Assembly (NCBI GenBank): GCA_902632595.1
Contig: CACPDC010000009.1
Coordinates: 1-64,000, forward strand
Direction of reading: 5' to 3'
Length of the DNA stretch: 64,000 nucleotides
DNA from: an uncultured SAR116 cluster alpha proteobacterium
Lineage (GTDB): Bacteria; Pseudomonadota; Alphaproteobacteria; Puniceispirillales; Puniceispirillaceae
Within the stretch, counting starts at the first letter, position 1, and each line of letters starts with the position of its first letter. The notes below the pieces were generated by a model. The model saw only the letters and a program-made list of their open reading frames with translations. It was not told the DNA's origin and did not search any database. Position numbers and translations under genes: made by a program. Below, piece by piece: positions 45,483 through 55,292 of the stretch.

Positions 45483-46283
45483 TTAGTACATCACACCTGG
45501 TATTCTTAGCTCTGGTGCTTCGCCACCGACGAACTTACCCCACAATTCTTGATAACGTCCGGATCTAACCTGATGCGTTACGAAAAGATTCAAGTAATTT
45601 AGCCAGCTAATATCAGTCCGTTTACCAACGACCGAAGTATAATCAGTCGTCCATGGCATTCTAGGTCCAGCGTCAATATTATCATATTGCTCGGTAATTG
45701 GTTTTACCGCTGTATTTGTAGTAATACCAAGGTCAGCTTTACCCTGCGCTACAGCAAGAAAAACTTCATTTTCTGACTGATAGCCTTGATAAAGATTTTC
45801 TTCACCCCACTCTTTTGCAATTTTGAGCCATTCCTGTTCCGGGACAGTACCAACTGCCGCGGCAACTCGCTTACCACGAATATCATCAAATGTTTTAATA
45901 CCACTCTTGGAATTTACAACTCCCTGTGCGTAGTAAATAGCGTATGGAATAGAAAATCCAACTGTTTTTGCGCGAGACAAGCTATCTGAAGTTGCTCCAA
46001 AAACGACATCAGCGCGACCAGTTACGATAACAGGAAGGCGCTCTGACCAAGTTAACGATAAAATTTCAACATCTACTTCGAGTGCTGCTGCCATGTCATT
46101 GCAATACTCCACGTCAAAACCAGCTGGATTATTGTTTGAGTCGAAATATCCGATTGGGGGAAAATCAAGAACAACCCCACATCTTAAGGTGCCCCTATCT
46201 ATCACATCATCTAAAGTATCAGCTGCTATTGGAGCTGCAAACAACATAGATGCCAGCGAAAATCCTATTAATTTTTTTAACAT
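45483..46283 (-). CDS. Polar amino acid ABC transporter binding protein
   Basis: This 266-residue SBP_bac_3 receptor has a signal peptide to about residue 21 (cleavage PIAADT). The sequence RGTLRCGVVLDFPPIGYFDSN-type start and GFDVEYCNDMAAAL are typical. AAGAGGAGAA ribosome binding site. It is the first gene of the operon that also includes the hydroxyproline enzymes downstream on the same strand, so a hydroxyproline ligand is inferred. Confidence 0.93.
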   Translation of the reverse strand: MLKKLIGFSLASMLFAAPIAADTLDDVIDRGTLRCGVVLDFPPIGYFDSNNNPAGFDVEYCNDMAAALEVDVEILSLTWSERLPVIVTGRADVVFGATSDSLSRAKTVGFSIPYAIYYAQGVVNSKSGIKTFDDIRGKRVAAAVGTVPEQEWLKIAKEWGEENLYQGYQSENEVFLAVAQGKADLGITTNTAVKPITEQYDNIDAGPRMPWTTDYTSVVGKRTDISWLNYLNLFVTHQVRSGRYQELWGKFVGGEAPELRIPGVMY

Positions 46284-46586
46284 ATTATTCTCCTCTTTTT
46301 AAGAAAGCTTCAGACCAAAACTGTGGCATATTTGAGTTTTATTGCAAGCAGAGAATAAATTAGTCAGATTTGGAAATACTTTTCACACTGCTCTAAAATA
46401 GTGAAAGTATTGATTCTCGTTAATTAGCGAAGTGAGTTGTTATCACTAAATAATTTATTTAACATCTCTAATAAGTTGTTTTTGATAGAAATTTTCGCCA
46501 TATTGACAGTTATAATATAGGAAATTTGTTGTTTAACGCTTTGCAACTAATAAAAAGTAAACTTAACAATTAACATCTTTAACAAA
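46284..46586. other. Divergent intergenic region, transporter operon versus aconitase-X gene
   Basis: This 303-bp AT-rich spacer must hold promoters for both directions. TATAAT at 46511-46516 is a possible rightward -10, but no matching -35 is visible at the correct spacing (TTGACA at 46503 is too close). No ORF, RNA gene or convincing operator was seen. Confidence 0.4.
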
Positions 46587-48293
46587 ATGGCTTCATTTCA
46601 AAATAATAGAGAATCAGAAGGAAAAATACTCGTCCAAGAAAGTACATCAGGTGAGATCCTATTATGTCCAGATGGCTTGAGCTTTTGGGGGGGTATTGAC
46701 CCAGATACAGGAACCATTATCGATATCCATCACCCTTGCTATCAAAAAAATGTATCTAAAAAAATATTAATGATGCCGTCCTCACGAGGCTCCTGCAGTG
46801 GCAGCGGTGTGCTACTAGAATTATGTTTAAAAAATATTGCTCCAGCAGCAATTATTTTCCACGAAACTGAGGAAATACTCAGTCTTGGAGCCCTTGTTGC
46901 AGAACGCATTTTTGATAAACCTATCCCAGTAATTAAATTAAATGAAAAATATTACCAATTACTTGCACAATCCAATTGGGCAACAATACATGGTAATAGG
47001 ATTAAAACAGACAGTATTGATTATGAACTAGGTGTTATAAGGACGGAGCACCTGGTTTTATCAGAATACGACAAAGATACTTTAGACGGTCAATATGGTG
47101 ATGCTGCCAAAACAGCAATGGAAATTATTTGTTTAATGGCTGCCGCAAACGATACGAGCACTCTAATTGATATACAAAGAGGACACATTGATGGATGCAT
47201 ATTAGCACATTCAGCAAATTTAATTTTTGCTGAAAAATTAGCTGAGCTAGGAGCACAAGTCCGCATCCCAACAACAATAAATGCTATATCTGTCGATCGC
47301 GAAAATTGGCTTTCTCAAAATATTCCAACTAATTTTGGGGACCAAGCAAGTAGGCTTGCTGATGCTTATGTCAGAATGGGGGCAAGACCTGTTTTTACCT
47401 GTGCCCCCTATTTATTAGAGAATCAACCGAAATTTGGTGAAATTATTGGTTGGTCTGAGTCGAATGCAGTGATTTACGCGAATAGTGTTTTGGGTGCAAG
47501 AACATTAAAACACCCCGATTATCTTGATTTATTTATTGCGATGACTGGGAGAGCACCTAAATCCGGTGTCTACTTGGACGACGGAAGAATAGCACAAACA
47601 ATTATATCGGTAGAAATAAGAAACATCGAACCTGACGACTTATTCTGGTCTATAATAGGATGGGTTGCAGGTAAATTATCTCCAAACAATATTCCACTCA
47701 TAATTGGACTTGAACACCTAAAGCCAGAGACGGATGATTTAAAAGCTTTATGTGCTGCTTTTGGAACCACCTCTGGCGCACCGATGCTTCACATATCTGG
47801 GCATACACCAGAAGCACACCTGCCGCCAGCATCAACGGCCAAGTCTTATTTCATCGATCGCGATACTTTAAAGCAAGCGTGGGAAGCACTTAATAAAGGA
47901 GAAAAATTAATAGACCTAGTTGCTATAGGGAGTCCGCATGCATCTTTTGATGAAGTAAAAAAAATTGAAGGCTATTTTCTAAATCGAAAATGTCATCCAA
48001 AAACAACAATGATTATTACCGTAGGTAGGCAAACACTATGGCGACTAAAACAGGAAGGCATATACCAACGAATTTTGGAATTTAACGCTCAGATTATACC
48101 TGATATTTGTTGGTGTTCAATTACAGAACCAGTCTTTCCACCTCATACTCGCAATATTATTACAAATTCAGGCAAATATGCTCATTATGCATATGGGCTA
48201 TCAGGTAGACACGCCCGTTTATCGAGCCTACAAGATTGTGTTGAAGCGGCCATCACAGGTCTTGCTCCATTGAGTTTACCAAATTGGTTTTAG
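46587..48293 (+). CDS. Aconitase X (DUF126-DUF521 fusion), probable cis-3-hydroxy-L-proline dehydratase
   Basis: This 568-residue protein joins a small swivel domain (about 15-140, with SSRGSCSGSGVLLEL at about 65-79) to the large catalytic domain (about 150-560). This is the AcnX architecture; single-chain bacterial members dehydrate cis-3-hydroxy-L-proline to delta-1-pyrroline-2-carboxylate. Cluster ligands lie among conserved Cys such as TCAPYLL and ICWCSITEP. Context (hydroxyproline transporter and racemase-family enzymes, divergent) supports this over mevalonate-related AcnX. No ribosome binding site is visible before the ATG, so the start is uncertain or leaderless. Confidence 0.87.
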   Translation: MASFQNNRESEGKILVQESTSGEILLCPDGLSFWGGIDPDTGTIIDIHHPCYQKNVSKKILMMPSSRGSCSGSGVLLELCLKNIAPAAIIFHETEEILSLGALVAERIFDKPIPVIKLNEKYYQLLAQSNWATIHGNRIKTDSIDYELGVIRTEHLVLSEYDKDTLDGQYGDAAKTAMEIICLMAAANDTSTLIDIQRGHIDGCILAHSANLIFAEKLAELGAQVRIPTTINAISVDRENWLSQNIPTNFGDQASRLADAYVRMGARPVFTCAPYLLENQPKFGEIIGWSESNAVIYANSVLGARTLKHPDYLDLFIAMTGRAPKSGVYLDDGRIAQTIISVEIRNIEPDDLFWSIIGWVAGKLSPNNIPLIIGLEHLKPETDDLKALCAAFGTTSGAPMLHISGHTPEAHLPPASTAKSYFIDRDTLKQAWEALNKGEKLIDLVAIGSPHASFDEVKKIEGYFLNRKCHPKTTMIITVGRQTLWRLKQEGIYQRILEFNAQIIPDICWCSITEPVFPPHTRNIITNSGKYAHYAYGLSGRHARLSSLQDCVEAAITGLAPLSLPNWF

Positions 48294-48535
48294 ATAAAAT
48301 ACTTATCAATAAAATTTTTACAGTTATGAGGTTCATTAAACAATTTTATATTTAGACTTTCATTTTAAAATCGATGCTCTTTTAAACGTAAATTTACTTA
48401 TCCGCATTTCAAATTAATAATGGCTTTCACCCAGCCGCTTTAAACCATCAAAGTCATGGGAATTTTATTTGTCTTATTAATATTTTTTGCGGAAGCCTGG
48501 TTTATTTGTTTTTTTAAAAAGTTACCAAATTTATT

Positions 48536-48874
48536 TTATCGACCATAAATATCCTCATAGCGCTTAATATCATCCTCTCCTAAATAGTTTCCCAATTGTA
48601 CCTCAATTAATTCAGTTATTTTATTCGTTTCATTCTCTAGCCGGTGCCTGACTCCACGCTTTATAAAAACTGAACTACCAGCCTCCCGTTCTTGGGTAAC
48701 TTTACCAATAGTAATTTTTGCTGTGCCAGAAACAATAATCCAGTGTTCTGAACGATGTTCATGTGATTGGAGCGATAGTTTACCACCAGGATTGACAGTG
48801 ATTTTTTTCACTTTATATCCAAAATACTCCAAGATAACTTCATAACTGCCCCAAGGGCGTTCACTAATTTCCAT
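48536..48874 (-). CDS. Cupin similar to the mannose-6-phosphate isomerase C-terminal domain
   Basis: This 112-residue single cupin starts SERPWGSYEV and has the metal motif LQSHEHRSEHWIIVSG, the pattern of the PMI domain of type II ManC enzymes, here without the GDP-mannose pyrophosphorylase part. GGGAGGAGGA is a strong ribosome binding site. It could interconvert hexose 6-phosphates or be a binding protein. It lies 99 bp downstream of the sugar transporter operon on the same strand, so it probably serves that pathway. Confidence 0.85.
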   Translation of the reverse strand: MEISERPWGSYEVILEYFGYKVKKITVNPGGKLSLQSHEHRSEHWIIVSGTAKITIGKVTQEREAGSSVFIKRGVRHRLENETNKITELIEVQLGNYLGEDDIKRYEDIYGR

Positions 48875-48973
48875 TCCTCCTCCCTAAATTTTTTTCAATT
48901 ATCTTAATTACGTTCCGTCTTCAGATTACCGGTTAACACCAAATCTTATGCTAATTACCTAAGGATTAATTTT

Positions 48974-50035
48974 CTAAGGTTCGATTCTTAAACCACTTTC
49001 TGAAAAGAAATGTACCGAGGAAGGGTTTAAATTTAGTCCAATTTCACTACCTATTTTTATCTCAATGGCGGGCTCTACTCTCACTGTTATTAAAATCCCG
49101 TTTCCGCAATCAACATACGCAAACTGTTCAGATCCTAAATATTCGCACAAAACCAATTTCCCAAATAGATCTGGATTATTTATATCAGTGATGGAAATCG
49201 CCTCAGCTCTAATTCCGATTTTAGATATTTCTTGCTTAGGGCTCTTTATCTTAGTTTTTGATTTTTTCTCTAAGTTTAATATGACCTTTCCGTTTTGAGC
49301 ATTACAAGGTATCACATTCATTTTTGGACTTCCAATAAACTCAGCAACAAATAAGCTGTTGGGTTTGTTATAAAGTGCCCGCGGTGTTCCTTCCTGCACT
49401 ACTTTGCCCTTATTTAAGACAACTATTCTATCGGCGAGTGTCATGGCTTCTGTTTGATCGTGTGTCACATATATAGTTGTTATACCGAGCTTTTTATGAA
49501 GTTGAGAGATCTCAAGTCGCATATTTACACGCAGAGCAGCATCTAAATTTGACAAAGGCTCATCAAACAAAAATCCTTTCGGCTCACGAATTATTGCTCT
49601 ACCTATTGCAACGCGCTGCCTTTGGCCACCTGACAGTTGCTTAGGGAGCCTATTCAATAAGGTACTCAATTCTAAAATATTTGCTGTTTCAGCAACTTTC
49701 TTATCTATAATTTTTTTTTCAACACCAGCTGTTTTAAGCGCAAATCCAATGTTCTCCTTAACATTCATGTGAGGGTACAAAGCATAAGACTGAAAGACCA
49801 TAGCAAGACTCCGCTCCGATGGAAGATTTCCAGTCACATCCTTTGAATCAATTAATATACTTCCAGAGGTAGCATCCTCTAAACCTGCAATAATTCTAAG
49901 TAATGTTGATTTTCCACAACCGGAGGGTCCAACAAAAACCACAAATTCCCCTTTTTGAATTGATAGGTCTACTCCATTTATTACGTGGAGAGTGTCAAAC
50001 CATTTATGAATTTGTTTAAGTTCTATTGAAGCCAT
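48974..50035 (-). CDS. Carbohydrate ABC transporter ATPase (MalK/UgpC type)
   Basis: This 353-residue ATPase has Walker A GPSGCGKSTLL (about 37-47), signature LSGGQRQRVAIGRAI, Walker B FLFDEPLSNLD, H-loop THDQTEAM, and a C-terminal TOBE/OB domain (about 240-350) typical of sugar importers. Last gene of the sugar operon before the cupin. Confidence 0.95.
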   Translation of the reverse strand: MASIELKQIHKWFDTLHVINGVDLSIQKGEFVVFVGPSGCGKSTLLRIIAGLEDATSGSILIDSKDVTGNLPSERSLAMVFQSYALYPHMNVKENIGFALKTAGVEKKIIDKKVAETANILELSTLLNRLPKQLSGGQRQRVAIGRAIIREPKGFLFDEPLSNLDAALRVNMRLEISQLHKKLGITTIYVTHDQTEAMTLADRIVVLNKGKVVQEGTPRALYNKPNSLFVAEFIGSPKMNVIPCNAQNGKVILNLEKKSKTKIKSPKQEISKIGIRAEAISITDINNPDLFGKLVLCEYLGSEQFAYVDCGNGILITVRVEPAIEIKIGSEIGLNLNPSSVHFFSESGLRIEP

Positions 50036-50049
50036 TATATTTATAGCGC

Positions 50050-51336
50050 CTAATTATTTATAATTTGTTCTGAACCTTCAGCAGAACTCATTTCAAGATA
50101 AATAGCAGCCGTCCAGGAGAAATTTTTTCCACCAAGAGGACTTCCTTCCATGGGATCGAAGTATTCTGCCATGCCAGATTCATTTACTAGCATTTTTGTG
50201 TCATCAATAATTCTCTTAGCGAGTATATCATAGCCACACTCGTTCAGACCTTTTTCTATCATATAATTCATAATTAACCAGACAGGGCCACGCCAATAAC
50301 GAATGTTATCAAAACTCTTATGTTCAGGATCCCAGCTAGGGAAGGCATACTTGCATTTTTTTAATATCCGCTCACAATGCGCACCCATTTTTTCCTTCTG
50401 CAAATTATCTCCAACATTCGCATAGAAACAAAGCATAGATGCATTTGTGATACCGTCACTAAATTTACCAGTGCGAATGTCTCTAGCACAAAATCCACCC
50501 ACTGTTTCGTTCCACAACCATTGCGAACCTTTTGTTAATAAGTTGATCCAGTTGTAAATTTCATTTAACGTGTCATTCATTTTCAAATGGGTTGCTAACT
50601 GAAGTAGGTCTTTAGTCGCACGAAGCAAAATAAATTGAATGCCAGGGTCCGCCATAAGGAATGGACCGTCATTGTATATAATGTCATTATCCCATCCAAC
50701 TTTTTTACCAAAATGAACTATCGACATGTATTTATCGTATTCTAATTGGGTTGGACGTTGCTGCATCTCCACATGCATCGTATCTCGCCTTGTATAACTC
50801 TCGAGTTCATCTGGAACTTGCACATTTTTTAAACCCACATCCCAATCAGGACAATTATCTCGCCCTGTTTCCCAGGGGTGAACTGTAGCAATTACTCCTC
50901 TATTATTTGGATCACGGGATTCCATGAACCATCTATGACTTGCCATTAAACGAGAAAAAATCTCTCTAGCCTTTCTAGTATCATAAGGCGTACCTTTCTC
51001 AACCATTTGCCATACAACCGAAGCAAGCACTGGTGGTTGTGAAAGACAGCTGGTTGGTGGCTCATTATTACTAAGCCAGATATCTGGGCCAGGATAATAA
51101 TCTGGGTCATTTTGTCGAAAGACAATGTGAGGGACCATACCATTTTCCCATTGTGCGTCTAGCAATGATATGATTTCTAACCAAGCTCTCCATTTATTGA
51201 TATGCCATAATCCTAACGCTGTGAATCCCGAATCCCAATTCCATTGAAAAGGATATAGTCTACTTGTTGGTACTGTATAGCCACCTCGATCATTTTCCTT
51301 TAACACATTTATTGCTTCTTTTATCGTTTTATCCAT
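50050..51336 (-). CDS. GH63-type glycosidase (mannosyl/glucosylglycerate hydrolase-like)
   Basis: This 428-residue (alpha/alpha)6-barrel enzyme lacks a signal peptide, so it acts in the cytoplasm on imported substrate. Motifs match the GH63 glycosylglycerate-hydrolase group: FQWNWDSGF (about 26-34), HPWETGRDNCPDWD with the likely acid Asp, and MAEYFDPMEG near the C-terminus with the likely base Glu. GH37/trehalase-like enzymes are the alternative. Genes for a binding-protein-dependent importer surround it. Substrate is inferred, not shown. Confidence 0.8.
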   Translation of the reverse strand: MDKTIKEAINVLKENDRGGYTVPTSRLYPFQWNWDSGFTALGLWHINKWRAWLEIISLLDAQWENGMVPHIVFRQNDPDYYPGPDIWLSNNEPPTSCLSQPPVLASVVWQMVEKGTPYDTRKAREIFSRLMASHRWFMESRDPNNRGVIATVHPWETGRDNCPDWDVGLKNVQVPDELESYTRRDTMHVEMQQRPTQLEYDKYMSIVHFGKKVGWDNDIIYNDGPFLMADPGIQFILLRATKDLLQLATHLKMNDTLNEIYNWINLLTKGSQWLWNETVGGFCARDIRTGKFSDGITNASMLCFYANVGDNLQKEKMGAHCERILKKCKYAFPSWDPEHKSFDNIRYWRGPVWLIMNYMIEKGLNECGYDILAKRIIDDTKMLVNESGMAEYFDPMEGSPLGGKNFSWTAAIYLEMSSAEGSEQIINN

Positions 51337-51338
51337 CT

Positions 51339-52568
51339 CTAACCTTTCACGCTTCCAGAAGTAAGTCCGGAAACCAGAAATTTCTCAAACCAAAGGAATA
51401 TAAATAACACAGGAACTGTTGCGATGACTGACGCCGCCATTAAATGCTGTCTAGGAACTTCAGTTGAGTCTAATGATACAATACCTCTTGATAAGGTAAA
51501 GATCTTAATATCGTCCAAAAACATGAAAGCAAATAAAAACTCATTCCAAGCAATCATAAAAACGTAGAGTGCGACAGAAGCAATTGCAGGAATAGCTAGC
51601 GGTATCGATATCTTAACGATTATCTGCCACCTAGTCAGCCCATCCATCAAACCTGCATCGTCGAGTTCACTCGGCAATCCAGCAAAATATCCACGCAACA
51701 TATACAAAGCTACGGGTATGGTAGTGGCAGGATAGACGATGCATAATCCAAACAAAGTATTGCGTAAACCTAACTGACTAAAAACCGAATAGAGTGGGAT
51801 TACAAGAATTATTGCTGGTATTAAATAAATTAGGAGAACTGAGCTTGATAACCATTCGCGAGCCGGAAATCTTAATTTAGCAACCGCATAAGCCCCAGGA
51901 ATTGAAAATACAAGAGTGATTACAACAGTAACCATAGATACAATAGCTGAATTAAGTAACAAAGTTAAGAAATCATATTTTACAAATAATTCTATATATG
52001 AATTAAATAATTTTTCTGGGCCTACAGAAAAATCAATTGAAAGATCAAGAGGGTTCTTTAACAGACTCCTCTGGTTTTTTAAGCTGGTCATAATCATTAC
52101 ATAAAATGGAATAATGACTATAAGCATAAGAAATATAAGTCCAAGACCCCATAGTAATCTGGTGTAAAATGCCTCTGCAAAATATCTTGTCAGAAGCCCT
52201 GCGGTTAGAGAACCAACGGTGAAATAAATAGAAAAAAATATCAACGCTGAAACCATCAAAGTTGAAATGATTGTGTGCCAGTGGTCTAAAGGAAATTGAA
52301 AACCAAAGGGTTGCCCAAACGAAAAGAAATTTAGCAATAAAAAAGTAAATAGAATTCCGAATATAAAATATATTTTTACGTTGTTTGGCTTAAATTTTAC
52401 GTTAAGAAAACCTATTACCATACCAGTGATTAATGCAGGACCAATCTCCAATTTAATTGAAGAACCGGACCCAACAATTAGAACTACGCACAAAAGAGTA
52501 TACCACAGAGTGCTCCATATCACGCCAGCAAGTAACCCTCCAAAAACTCCAGACCTCCAGATTGCCAT
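51339..52568 (-). CDS. Carbohydrate ABC permease (MalG type) with extra N-terminal membrane region
   Basis: This 409-residue permease is about 130 residues longer than a standard MalG (about 280). Residues about 140-400 are the normal domain, with the EAA loop ELDDAGLMDGLTRWQI (about 301-316). Residues 1-135 add about four hydrophobic segments (around 8-34, 40-57, 65-83 and 98-125) of unknown role. Its ATG overlaps the MalF-like stop by 1 bp. Confidence 0.9.
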   Translation of the reverse strand: MAIWRSGVFGGLLAGVIWSTLWYTLLCVVLIVGSGSSIKLEIGPALITGMVIGFLNVKFKPNNVKIYFIFGILFTFLLLNFFSFGQPFGFQFPLDHWHTIISTLMVSALIFFSIYFTVGSLTAGLLTRYFAEAFYTRLLWGLGLIFLMLIVIIPFYVMIMTSLKNQRSLLKNPLDLSIDFSVGPEKLFNSYIELFVKYDFLTLLLNSAIVSMVTVVITLVFSIPGAYAVAKLRFPAREWLSSSVLLIYLIPAIILVIPLYSVFSQLGLRNTLFGLCIVYPATTIPVALYMLRGYFAGLPSELDDAGLMDGLTRWQIIVKISIPLAIPAIASVALYVFMIAWNEFLFAFMFLDDIKIFTLSRGIVSLDSTEVPRQHLMAASVIATVPVLFIFLWFEKFLVSGLTSGSVKG

Positions 52569-53854
52569 TAACTCTCGTCCCTCGGTGTAAATTTTATGAA
52601 GATAATCGAGAAAATCAGTAGAAACATGAATATTATAACAGCTACGGCGGCACCAGCACCAAGGTTAGAAATAGCAAACGCTTGTTCATAAACATTTACA
52701 GTCAATGTTCGAGTTCCTGCATTTCCACCAGTAAGTAGGAAAATGTCGTCAAATTTATTAAATGTCCAAATAAATCGTAATAAAAATAGGACTGAAAGTA
52801 TGCCAACTATGTGTGGAATTGATAAAAACCAAAATTGCTGAAATGGAGTAGCCCCGTCCATCTCAGCTGCCTCATAAAGATCCGAAGGGATAGACTGCAT
52901 CCGCGCTAAAATAAAAAGAAACGATAGCGGAAAGTAACGCCAAATCTCAAAAAGAATGACCATAGAGAGCGTAACAGGGAAATTTATTTCTAATCCAAAA
53001 ATACTAAAAGAAGTTACACGTCTGCCAAAGAAATTAATCGGCTTTTCAGAAACACCTAGCTCTATCAACATAGCATTTACAGGTCCAGAAAAAGGATCAA
53101 ATAATATAACCCATGAAAAAGCTACTGCTATAACGGGCGCAACATATGGAAAAAGTAATATGCCTCTTACCAAGGCTCTACCAGGGAAAGCTTTTCGCAT
53201 TATCTGAGCCGCAAAGAGCCCTAATATTAAAGCACCTGCTGTGCCAAAAAATGTATAGTAAACAGTTGTTTTTAAGACCTTTATAAATTCTGAAGCGGAA
53301 AAAACTTTCATATAATTTGCAATTGTAAAATCGAAGGATGTAAGCACATTCGTTGTCTTGAAATCACTTTGGACTTCAGAGAACTCAAAATTTTCTTTTT
53401 CTAATGGAATATTTGCAAGAACATCAAGGGTTATCTTTCCACGTTCTTTAGGAGCCATATTTCCTAAAACACACCTAAATATTTTTGCATCAGCACTTTC
53501 TTTTATTGAACAATTTTGGCTCATATCCAAAACTTTAACACTCTTCGGAATTTCGTCATCAAAAACTACATCTGCAAGTGAATATTTCATTGATGAATTG
53601 CGATATCTATATTCAATTGTTATAATTTCTCCGGGCTGTGTCAGGTTTCCCTTAATACGCTCCTTTATAAGGATCGTGGGCGGGCGAAGATCAGCAAGAG
53701 AAACTGGCTTAAAAGAGATCCAAAAATTTGCAAAAAGAGGAAATAAAACTATCCCAACCACCAATAGAAATGTTGGCGACAGCAAAAGAAAGGCGAGTTT
53801 CTTTTCCCGACGGGCAAGTATTCCTTCTAAATTTTTTGGTTTGCCGGCTTCCAT
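52568..53854 (-). CDS. Carbohydrate ABC permease (MalF type) with a DUF11-like periplasmic insert
   Basis: This 428-residue permease has its first membrane segment at about 21-45. Then, before the next membrane segment (about 192-215), residues about 68-150 form a beta-sandwich-like insert. It reads as a DUF11-type repeat: QPGEIITIEYRYRN, DEIPKSVKVL, GNMAPKERGKITLDV. MalF of E. coli also has a large insert here (P2), but with another fold. The EAA loop EAAEMDGATPFQQFW is near 333-347. GAGGGTAA ribosome binding site. Confidence 0.9.
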   Translation of the reverse strand: MEAGKPKNLEGILARREKKLAFLLLSPTFLLVVGIVLFPLFANFWISFKPVSLADLRPPTILIKERIKGNLTQPGEIITIEYRYRNSSMKYSLADVVFDDEIPKSVKVLDMSQNCSIKESADAKIFRCVLGNMAPKERGKITLDVLANIPLEKENFEFSEVQSDFKTTNVLTSFDFTIANYMKVFSASEFIKVLKTTVYYTFFGTAGALILGLFAAQIMRKAFPGRALVRGILLFPYVAPVIAVAFSWVILFDPFSGPVNAMLIELGVSEKPINFFGRRVTSFSIFGLEINFPVTLSMVILFEIWRYFPLSFLFILARMQSIPSDLYEAAEMDGATPFQQFWFLSIPHIVGILSVLFLLRFIWTFNKFDDIFLLTGGNAGTRTLTVNVYEQAFAISNLGAGAAVAVIIFMFLLIFSIIFIKFTPRDES

Positions 53855-53923
53855 CAGTTACCCTCTAGTAGAGGAAATATTTTAATTGGCAGGAAGTTAT
53901 TACTCCCTGCCAAAAACAGCCAT

Positions 53924-55267
53924 TTATTCAACAGCTGAAAGTTGTTCATTCATTTTTGAGACCGCATCAGAGACACTGATTTCATCATCGATAAATTGAC
54001 GGACAATTCTATTTATAGCCTGTGCATTTATCATCTTGGAGGCAAGAGATAATTGCCCCTCTTTGACACCCCAACGGTCTGCAGTCTCAAGCCCTGCAAC
54101 GATTTCGTTTATCATAGCTGGAGCATAAAGTTCTGAAAGTGGAGCTTTTCGGTCTACGCCAACGGGTAATTTTGACCAAGCATCCACATATTTAGTTGGG
54201 TTTGATGCATCACCTCTTCTAACAGGAAATTTGCCTTCTGGTGCTATCGAAAGCGTGGCTGTATAACCATCACTCATTGAATACTTTACGAATTCAGAGG
54301 CCACATCTGTATTTGCGTCATTGGTCACACCAAAATATCTAATATCCGCCCAAGCTGCGCCACCCGAATTTGAAGGCCCTCCAAATGTTGTAACAATACC
54401 AGTTTTTGACGCTAGTTCGCCAGAAGTTGGGTCGTCATTTATTGTTGGCGGTGCTGAGTCTCTTAAACCTGCGAGCTCATCCAATATAAATGGTGACCAG
54501 ATAATCATAGCGGCCTTTCCAGCAAAATATATTTCTCTAGATTGCTGCCAAAATAAGTCTCCCTCCGGAGAGGCTTTAGCAATTTTCTTATAGAATTCCA
54601 GTACTTCTGTCGTAGCTTTTTCGTCGAGAGATGAAAATCCATTTGCATCAACAGGAGAGACTCCATTAGCTAAAAATACATGCTCCAAAACCTGACTCAT
54701 AAAATTTTCATCAACTTTTGTTGCCGCAACAAATCCATACATTGACGGTGGATTGTGTAATGCATCTACCGCCTGTGAGATAGCAGAGTAGCTAGTAGGA
54801 GCTTTTAAACCAGCTGCATCAAAAAGGTCTTTTCGATATACAACCATTTGAGTCCAGCCATCAACAGGAACAGCGGCTGTCATTCCATCGAATTGAGCCA
54901 TGTTTATCGCACCGGGTGCAAATGTATTTTCACCTAAATCACCTACGATGTCTGAATTTGCCTCTACATCGAGAATCCCAGCCTCTGCCCATGGAAGTAC
55001 ATATTGTAATGTGTGATAAATCACATCAGGAAGGTCTCCTGCGGCAAACGCAGCGGTCGTTCGGGTTCCAAGGTCACTTTCTTCCACCGGAATAACTTCG
55101 ACTGTATGTCCCGTCAATTTGGAAAAATCATCTGCCATTTGTTGTTGTTTTGCAAGTCGTGGCGGTTGATGTTCCGTTGTCCAAAAACGAATGGTATCCG
55201 CATATGCGGTACCCGTTAAAAGACCTAACACAATAGCTGACGTTGTCAGCAATGTAGATTTTTTCAT
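53924..55267 (-). CDS. Carbohydrate ABC transporter binding protein
   Basis: This 447-residue SBP_bac_1 receptor has a signal peptide to about residue 23 (cleavage TAYAD). RFWTTEHQPPRLAKQQ follows, then typical PVDGWTQMVVYRKDLFDAAG. The ATG at 55267 is preferred (AAGGAGGAAAAA directly before it) to one 33 bp upstream. It begins 25 bp after the LacI-type gene and is the first transport gene. Confidence 0.94.
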   Translation of the reverse strand: MKKSTLLTTSAIVLGLLTGTAYADTIRFWTTEHQPPRLAKQQQMADDFSKLTGHTVEVIPVEESDLGTRTTAAFAAGDLPDVIYHTLQYVLPWAEAGILDVEANSDIVGDLGENTFAPGAINMAQFDGMTAAVPVDGWTQMVVYRKDLFDAAGLKAPTSYSAISQAVDALHNPPSMYGFVAATKVDENFMSQVLEHVFLANGVSPVDANGFSSLDEKATTEVLEFYKKIAKASPEGDLFWQQSREIYFAGKAAMIIWSPFILDELAGLRDSAPPTINDDPTSGELASKTGIVTTFGGPSNSGGAAWADIRYFGVTNDANTDVASEFVKYSMSDGYTATLSIAPEGKFPVRRGDASNPTKYVDAWSKLPVGVDRKAPLSELYAPAMINEIVAGLETADRWGVKEGQLSLASKMINAQAINRIVRQFIDDEISVSDAVSKMNEQLSAVE

Positions 55268-55292
55268 TTTTTCCTCCTTATTATAAATAATG

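Noticed and set aside
46503-46516. TTGACA plus TATAAT promoter in the aconitase-X upstream region
   Set aside because: The two boxes are only 2 bp apart, which cannot form a sigma-70 promoter together.
48456-48548. 30-codon hydrophobic open frame near the cupin gene
   Set aside because: No ribosome binding site, overlaps the cupin stop region, and AT-rich DNA gives such frames by chance.
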